Source: Siphonodentalium dalli
Taxonomy: Eukaryota > Mollusca > Scaphopoda > Gadilida > Siphonodentaliidae
Direction of reading: 5' to 3'
NCBI GenBank assembly: GCA_032622095.1
Contig: CP136065.1
Coordinates: forward strand, 110,027,195 to 110,091,194
DNA length: 64,000 bases
Part shown: positions 57,231 to 64,000 of the stretch, in pieces
How the letters are laid out: each line of letters begins with the position of its first letter
How positions within the stretch are numbered: position 1 is the first letter of the stretch
Program-made: the position numbers and the translations under genes
The notes under the pieces: model-generated
Databases searched by the model: none
Seen by the model: the letters and a program-made list of their open reading frames with translations, nothing else
What the model was told of the DNA's origin: nothing

Positions 57231-57255
57231 TACCCGCTAATGGTAAACGAAAACA
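57231..57255. repeat. 26-bp direct repeat, right copy
   Basis: Partner of 56224-56249. If this is a target duplication, the inserted unit is about 1 kb: the SINE plus 56696-57230, which shows no recognised coding. Confidence 0.45.
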
Positions 57256-58752
57256 AGTAAGAACATTAAGTGCTGCGCTAGGCGGTCGGATCTAGATGTA
57301 TTACAAAAAGACCGGGATGTAAGGCCGACCTACATAGTCATTCTATAGTTTCGATCCCAACAAATTGAACTATAATTATATATTTAATACTTAAATAGAC
57401 TTGGAAACGGTAAGCATTGCCGTTATTAAATCGCGGACGTACACCTCCATTTGCAGCCGTTCTTGCCCCGCTTGCTCGTAAAGAGTGAATACGTATATCT
57501 AAACTACTGTCAATTTATAAATGAGAAACAATTCATTCCCTTGCACACGTGTAACTCAATGTTTTGTTTAGTTTGATGCGCTTTAAACCCAGGATTACAA
57601 AATAAATGAAGGAAAATAAATTCCTCGGACCACATATCCACTACCAATGATAAATATTTGAAATAAGCAAAGGACAAGCATTTGTACTCCCTTTTCTGAA
57701 CACAAAAATGCATTCCCGTCTCCAAATTGATAGCTTTACTTTGAAATATATATTAAATACCTATTGGGTTCGGAAAATTACACACTGCCGCCTCGACTGA
57801 GCTGTATGTGGCTCCGATTTCCAACATGTGGATGAGATACATAGTTATATGCACTGAACTTGCTGACAAGGCATTACAACATTGAACCTAAATGAAAAAT
57901 TTTCAATGGCTGAATGCGTAAGCACATATCCTCACAGTGTTTTGCTTATATAAGAACACATCATGTCCACCGACGCGCCGGCCAATCGCATTAGCTCATC
58001 CGAAGAACCATATTGCCTCTGCAAATCTTCAAAAACTAAACTCCTTTTGTCATCAGCTGGAACAGTATACATGAAAATATTTAAACACCTCTCTTAATAA
58101 AATAAAATTATTCAAAGCAACAAATGCAGATACGGATTTTATGAAAAAGTCCTGAAATTGGCTCTTTCTCAAGTATATTCTCCAGAAGTATATAGCTTTT
58201 GTTTGACTAAACTTTTGAACTCGCCATCTGTATTTATACATGTTTTGGCGATAAGGGAAAGAGACACAGAATGGAGGCAGTAGGAAAGTATAGGATTGCT
58301 CAGTTTCCACTCTTTGTAAAACTCTTGAAATAAAACGTGTTGGGGTGCAATCTAATTTCTTATGCCCCTCAAACTGCAGATATGTATCAATGCCAATCGA
58401 ATTCTGTGCAGAATGCGTCAATTAATTCGTGGGCCAAACAAAATATTTTTCGAGTTGGCTGCACCCACCTCCAACTAAGGTTTCTGTTTCAAATTAAAGG
58501 CCATCATATGGCGCATCTGAGTTTATTTGCCGTTTCAGAAAGTCCCAAAATAGATTTTTTCAGGGAAGACAACTCTAACCAATAAAATGAAAATTGTGTC
58601 GAGTACAAGTGTCAGAACGTTATTTTCTTATTTTGATTCAAACATTTATTTCATAACATGGTTACAGATATTGGGGGATTGGATGTTCTAAAAACTTAGA
58701 TGAACCTCCGCTTACCGCAAGAATAACAGTTCCAGAATGAATATAACAACGT
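57256..58752. other. Intergenic stretch, no gene recognised
   Basis: The longest frame is 122 codons on the minus strand (58421-58053), with no recognisable domain and no splice context. Otherwise AT-rich unique-looking sequence. Confidence 0.4.
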
Positions 58753-59254
58753 TTAAAGGCACGTGTGGCCTTAGTAGTCGAAAATATTCATATTTGTTCC
58801 AATCGCCGTAAACAGAAAAACATTAAAACGCAAACAGTTTCGTTCATATATACCATGACCATCGCGTAAACAGCATGTTATCATAAAGACCTACTATATT
58901 TTGCCTAAGAAAGAGCCTGGTTGTGTTACAGAAGACAGCACAATGCTACTGGCTAATCACACACAAATGGCATAAACGCTCTTTATTAGTTCCATATCAG
59001 GAATTCACCAACAAAGAACGCTCTTTATGTTTACCATCATAATATAAACAAACACCAGAAAAGTAACTTTTTGTGCTTTTGTTTACATAACAATGGTCAA
59101 ATATATGACAATAACATACTGTTTATGCGATATTTCTTATTTGTATACGGACAAAGTCTGTCTACATTTTGATGTTCTTTCTGTTTGTGGTGGTTTTTGA
59201 CGGGTGGAAATATTTTCACAGGATACCAACCGCCAAGGCCAATCGTACCTTTAA
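58753..59254. mobile_element. Element X, copy X2 (uninterrupted, inverted relative to X1)
   Basis: A 502-bp element with TTAA at both ends. The left end is TTAAAGGCACGTGTGGCC and the right end, inverted, is GGCCAATCGTACCTTTAA. Arms of about 140 bp share AAATATT(C), AAACAGAAA(A/G)(A)AC and GTAAACAG(C/T)ATGTTAT. Its middle aligns with both X1 halves and passes continuously through the point where LINE-B is inserted in X1, providing the empty site. Nonautonomous. Confidence 0.75.
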
Positions 59255-59339
59255 CAACAAGAGTAATGCAATACAATAAATTTGGCATGACAGGTGGATG
59301 CATATATACTATGAATTATATGGTGAACAGGGTATATAT

Positions 59340-60240
59340 CTGGTGTTAATAGTAAATGTATTTGTTTTGGATAGATTGGGTGTGTGTACATCTTAGTACA
59401 GTTGAGTTCACAGCAGATCAAGTTAGTCCGGAAAAAACTCGTGTTCCGTCATAATATACCTTGTCTAGTAGGGTTTTTGTACTGTCTGGAGCATGATCCC
59501 CGACACAGCTTCCATATTCAAGAATGGTCAAGACATAGGCCTTGAATATTATAGCGAGGGATTTTCTTTGTAACGTATATTGTAGTCGGCGGACTTGGGG
59601 AAGTACTGCGCTCAGGCGTTCTTATAATTGTCAATTGTAAGATCCAAACAAAGGTCGGATTGAAGAATCACCCCTAGATGGCGGTGGGGTTGGATCATAT
59701 TGAGTTTATTAGATCCAATGTAAGGGCTGCATTGCGATTGGCTGTTGACCGCTGACCCTGATGTTAGATCGCCTTTCACGTGGGACAGAAGTTTGTGGAA
59801 ATTTGGTAGTGAGTGAAAAATACAGGTGTCATCTGCAAATAGGCGCATGTTCGATTTTAGGTTGTCGCCTATGCCGTTAATGAATATAGAGAACAAAAAA
59901 GGACCTAATACTTATCATTGGGGGACACCCGCTGGTGGAATAAGTGGACGGGATAGTTCTGAACCAACAAGCACACGTTAAGATCCGTAGCTTATATAAT
60001 CTATCAACCAGGTAAGGAATTTTACACCTGGACCGTAGTTCTGTAATTTATTAATTAGGCCTTTGTTCCAAACACGTTCGAAGGCTTTTCAAATTCACAA
60101 AATATTCCAATAGATGTATTTGATTCACTTTGTTTCTACCAAGGTGATGCATTATTTCGATAATTTTTTGGCTGTGCTTCGATTCTAAAGATATTAAAGT
60201 TTCTAAAATACTTATCTGTAGCAGAAGAAATGGCAACACC
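59340..60240 (-). mobile_element. LINE-E: truncated reverse-transcriptase remnant
   Basis: The minus-strand pieces, in order, are SIGIFCEFEKAFERVWNKGL (motif A region, about 60110-60050), VLGPFLFSIFINGIGDNL and LFADDTCIFHSL (motifs B/C, 59912-59810), QPHRHLGVILQSDLCLDL (59690-59640), and KAYVLTILEYGSCVGDHAPD (about 59550-59490). Stops and frameshifts separate them. This is the motif order of Jockey/CR1-type LINE reverse transcriptases. Ends are not defined; X2 lies just beyond its 3' side. Confidence 0.8.
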
Positions 60241-61342
60241 GCTAGCTATCAAGACGGTAATAAAGCCCGACAGTAGCCAGCTTTTACACATCGTCGGCGT
60301 CCAGAACATCTCGAAGTTCACTCTTTTTGTTATGAATTGTCTCAAACACCTTGGCCCCGTGTAAATATTGATCATTGTTGCATGTTTTGTTGAAAATATC
60401 CACATCCGCTTCCATACTCACTATTGTAGCTATCTTCACATCTGAAAGTACTTTGAATCAATGTTTTGAAATGACCCAGCACCGAATTTATCATATTTTT
60501 CATCCCCGTTACGATCTTGTTATTAGAACTTGCCTAGTTGCTTACGATCGACTCGAAGTTCTAATTTCATAATATTGTTGCGTTATTTCGGACATTAAAT
60601 ACAAACGGGGCGAAAGAGGGGTCAAATAAAGATGACTCACCTAATTCCTCTCGTTTGCTATCAGTGTAGTCCGTTGAGCTGTGTCGTAGTCGTTGTGAAT
60701 GATCCTGGGTCGTTATCGATGATGACAGATGATGATTGATGCATTGTTGTGATTGGATTCGACCAACCGTCCTTAAAACTCAAGTTTGCGTAGCGACTGT
60801 CTTCCGATGAAACAACGAGAGAGAAAGATCCCTGTATTCTAGCGCTCCACGATGGGTCATTTTTCGCTCATCTCGTGAATTCACCCAGCGCCATGGATTA
60901 TGTCACCTGATGTGACCTTTCGCGTGATCGTTCACAACAATAGTCAACAAATACATGTGCACAGTCCATGTACCTCAACAGTCACCACACTCCACCCCGT
61001 TCCATTCTTTTTGATGGTGGAATATCCTATAAAAACACTGTTGACTTTGTTGAACTCCATCCAAGACGCCGAGTGACATGCAAAGTGAATAAAATGTAGG
61101 CTTCATTCTCTGGGACGCCTACTATCCCTCAGCAATGCAGGATATCCGAAAATGTCCATAAATAATACACAGGCACTGATGACAAGCTACATTATATTTG
61201 GACGCTTGCTATCCCATTAAAAGTCCATGAAAATCTCTAGAAGTTCCCGGGATAAAACTTCTTAATTTTCCACGAATAAATATCATAATGTGGGTGTGGA
61301 ATCCATTATCTGGGGCTTACACTGCCCGCCGGACTTCTGCAG
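60241..61342. other. Intergenic stretch, no gene recognised
   Basis: Possible continuation of LINE-E to about 60400 (heavily decayed). Beyond that no open frame above about 65 codons and no exon-like structure was seen. Confidence 0.4.
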
Positions 61343-62110
61343 TCAGTTCAACTTATACAGGGTGCGCGCATTTCTGGCTGTTATCTCACAGATGTGGTGG
61401 AGTGAAACACTGCGAATTTTGGCGACTGCCGCAGCTGTTTCTCCCACAAACGGAGTAGTTGGTCTTTTTCCTCCGAAGTAAGGGGCGTCCGCTTCGGTTA
61501 ACAGTCTGTCGTCTGGAACCGCACATAACGTGAGTTGTTGGTCGGTATCAAAGAATCGAACCATTGCCGTGATTCCAAAGTATACATTGGGAAAAGTCAG
61601 CCCCTGGGACACAAAAGATTTGCGCTATCATAAACTGAAGATGCAACGGATAACTGGTGAGCTGCATCTCTTGGAAGATGGCGATCATACAGCCTCACCG
61701 TACTTATCGGCCCATCGAACGTGTAATACGACAGATTTGTCGGGTGTTGCGATCTTCCCTAAGCACATCCTGCCGTGACCCGTGACGATGTAATCCAGCC
61801 CAATTGCTCCTACGGCATTGACTCGCGGACGACCACAAACGTAATGCCACTTCTTCGAATGAAGTCCTACAGCTATGCCCCACTTCGTGTTGAGATCTTA
61901 GGTCGGGATCACAGAACACAGCCACCCATCCGAGGCATGGCTCTTGTGGGTCCTTCCTCTAGTAACCGATCGAAAGATTCCTTGAAAGCAGAACATTTCT
62001 GCAGGATCCTATCCAATACATCTCTTCCTCTGCTCCACTCTTCTATCCTCCCACCGTATATCTTCCTCCGTACGTCATCCCTGGTCTCTTTGTTAGAATC
62101 TCTCTGTTGA
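61343..62110 (-). pseudogene. TatD-family metal-dependent hydrolase, decayed copy
   Basis: The minus-strand pieces, in the order of a TatD hydrolase (about 260-300 residues), are: GRDVLDRILQKC (position of the DxHxHLD metal motif, degraded), PRMGGCVL, WGIAVGLHSKK (as A-x-G-x-H-P-K), VNAVGAIGLDY (as V-A-I-G-E-I-G-L-D), KSVVLHVRWADKYGEA (H-x-R segment), then FPNVYFGITAMVRF, VPDDRLLTEADAPYFGG and VGETAAAVAKIRSV...ICEITARNARTLYKLN. TatD enzymes are Mg-dependent nucleases. Here there are at least two frameshifts and several stops, the first histidines are lost and the His of the middle HCF motif is not seen. The coding is not interrupted by introns, suggesting a retrocopy or transposon passenger. 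Confidence 0.75.
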
Positions 62111-62228
62111 TAACTGATCTACGTTAAGACGCAGTTAGTTTATTTAGCAAAGGTACTAGCGCCCTCAAGTAAACCAGACATGACTGAGAGTTAATAGGAT
62201 TGAGAAGAAACGGTCCTTCGGGTTGAAT

Positions 62229-62358
62229 AGAACAAGTCATTTCGTACCCTGACCAGCTCGTAGCCTCCGAAAAAAAATCAACTCGTACCCAATTCTGAGT
62301 CAACTCGTACCCTCCAGCTGAGTCAACTCGTACCCTCCTAAGTCATTTCGTACCCACT
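62229..62358 (-). repeat. Inverted cluster of the satellite motif
   Basis: Five degenerate copies of the satellite core lie in minus orientation (for example GAGTCAACTCGTACCCTCC at about 62300 and 62323). The main array that follows is in plus orientation, so the array boundary is an inversion. Confidence 0.75.
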
Positions 62359-62364
62359 TATATT

Positions 62365-63475
62365 ATTTAGGATACATACCCATATTTCCACATCAGATTG
62401 GCATGAGACCTTACAAGCACATCAAGAGTGGAGGGTACGAAGTGACTCAGTATATCAAAGTCAGTGAAATGACTGTGTATGACATTATAAAATCAGGGTA
62501 CGAGTTGACTTAGTCTTTGGTAAACTCTAGTCACATCATTATTCCAACTCAGATTGGCATGAGACCTTACAAGCACATCAAGAGTGGATGGTACGAGATG
62601 ACTCAGTATATCAAAGTCAGTGAAATGACTGTGTATGACATTATAAAATCAGGGTACGAGTTGACTTAGTCTTGGTAAACTCTAGTCACATCACTATTCC
62701 ACCTCAGATTGGCATGAGACCTTACAAGCACATCAAGAGTGGGGGGTACGAGATGACTCAGTATATCAAAGTCAGTGAAATGACTGTGTATGACATTATA
62801 AAATCAGGGTACGAGTTGACTTAGTCTTGGTAAACTCTAGTCACATCACTATTCCACCTCAGATTGGCATGAGACCTTACAAGCACACCAAGAGCGGAGG
62901 GTACGAGATGACTCAGTATATCAAAGTCAGTGAAATGACATTATAAAATCAGGGTACGAGTTGACTTAGTCTTTGGTAAACTCTAGTCACATCACTATTC
63001 CACCTCAGATTGGCATGAGACCTTCCAAGCACATCAAGAGTGGAGGGTACGAGATGACTCAGTATATCAAAGTCAGTGAAATGACTGTGTATGACATTAT
63101 AAAATCAGGGTACGAGTTGACTTAGTCTTGGTAAACTCTAATCACATCACTATTCCACCTCAGATTGGCATGAGACCTTACAAGCACATCAAGAGTGGAG
63201 GGTGCGAGATGACTCAGTATATCAAAGTCAGTGAAATGACTGTGTGTGACATTATAAAATCAGGGTACGAGTTGACTTAGTCTTGGTAAACTCTAGTCAC
63301 ATCACTATTTCCACCTCAGATTGGCATGAGACCTTACAAGCACAGCAAGAGTGGAGGGTACGAGATGACTCAGTATATTAAAGACAGTGAAATGACTGTG
63401 TATGACATTATAAAATCAGGGTACGAGTTGACTTAGTCTTGGTAAAATCTAGTCACATCACTATTTCCACCTCCA
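62365..63475 (+). repeat. 155-bp satellite, seven units
   Basis: The anchor CAGATTGGCATGAGACC recurs at 62394, 62550, 62705, 62860, 63006, 63161 and 63317, giving periods of 155-156 bp apart from one 146-bp unit with a 9-bp deletion. Each unit holds two motif forms: GAGGGTACGAGATGACTCAG and CAGGGTACGAGTTGACTTAG, about 62 and 93 bp apart. Units are well over 90% alike by eye. There is no open frame. The array continues degenerately to the window end. Confidence 0.92.
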
Positions 63476-64000
63476 CGAGTTGACTATGTCGATGAACACT
63501 TTTCAATAACATCGGCGACATGGGTACGAGTTGACTCGATATATAGAAATCGCGTAGTGACTCAGGGTACGAGTGTTTAGTTTTTGGATAATTGTACATC
63601 AAGAGCGCATGGTTCGAGATGACTCAGTATATCGAAGTCATTGACATAACTGTGTATAATATTATTCAATCTGGGTACGAGTTGATTCGATATATAGAAA
63701 TCGCGTAGTGACTCAGGGTACGAGTTGACTTAGTTTTTGGATAATTTTACATCAAGAGCGCAGTCGAAGTCATTGAAATAACTGTGTATACCATTATACA
63801 ATTGTACTGTCCATGTGTGTATATTGTAAATAAAATTATCCTATCCTATCCTACAATCTGTGTACGAGTTGACTTAGTCTTGGTAAACTGTAGTCACATC
63901 ACTCCACGAGTTGACTATGTCAATGTCCATAAAATAATATGATAACCTCAAAGTGACTCAGGGTGCGAGTTGACTTAGTTTTGGGATAATTGCACAAGGT
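63476..64000 (+). repeat. Degenerate satellite flank
   Basis: Rearranged pieces of the 155-bp unit, with a second sub-unit type containing CGATATATAGAAATCGCGTA(GTGACTCAGGGTACGAG) at about 63537 and 63692. It runs off the right edge of the window. Confidence 0.8.
63802..63851 (+). mobile_element. 50-bp LINE-tail insertion in the satellite
   Basis: The segment ends TAAATAAAATTATCCTATCC(TATCCTA), a LINE-like 3' terminus with pentamer repeats. It is flanked by TACAA on both sides (63797-63801 and 63852-63856). Related satellite copies read across the site without it. An extremely 5'-truncated insertion is inferred. Confidence 0.55.

Overview
This window looks like genomic DNA from a repeat-rich, AT-rich invertebrate animal, most likely a marine lophotrochozoan such as a bivalve or gastropod mollusc. 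The organism is inferred from four things seen in the sequence: spliced exons with GT-AG boundaries, very low gene density, abundant 5'-truncated LINE retrotransposons and tRNA-derived SINEs, and many short inverted-repeat elements. No prokaryotic operons, rRNA, CRISPR array or intact host tRNA gene was seen.

Two host genes are supported, both on the minus strand. (1) At 6560-6695 is the first coding exon of a PDZ-containing protein of the Zasp/LDB3/PDLIM type; the rest of the gene runs off the left edge or was not found. (2) Five phase-compatible exons at 36488-36650, 21895-22127, 20090-20293, 17403-17516 and 15605-16617, followed by an AATAAA signal, encode a modular type-I membrane protein. 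Its parts are a C-type-lectin-like domain split over two exons by a 14.4 kb intron, a PAN/apple-like Cys module, a short linker, a long Thr/Val/Ser-rich stalk and one transmembrane segment with a very short tail. Its first exon(s) were not found. A decayed, apparently intronless TatD-type hydrolase copy lies at 61343-62110.

The rest is mostly mobile DNA. Non-LTR retrotransposons: a nearly complete 6.7 kb element (LINE-B, 48000-54682, minus), two copies of an ORF1-bearing element (LINE-A, from about 41170 and about 46680, plus), and truncated pieces at 22195-23410, 35285-35570, 42062-43534 and 59340-60240. LINE-B sits inside a TTAA-flanked inverted-repeat element (X1, 47723-55354), which itself sits inside LINE-A ORF1: a three-level nest. 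LINE-B is flanked by a 146-bp direct repeat, and an uninterrupted paralogue of X at 58753-59254 serves as the empty-site control. Several other inverted-repeat elements use TTAA or TA targets (2539-2788, 7578-8024, 26764-27339, 28194-28648, 31395-34904, 37199-37452, 45171-45656), and a 1.85 kb foldback element (28888-30736) carries arrays of a self-palindromic 18-mer in its arms.

Tandem arrays: a mollusc-type repeat at the left end (about 200-980), a 27-bp minisatellite in an intron (18118-18766), three 83-bp units next to a complex palindrome (45823-46250), and a 155-bp satellite filling the right end (about 62365-64000) built around a GGGTACGAGNTGACTYAG motif. Long stretches between these hold only short open frames in AT-rich sequence and are marked as such.
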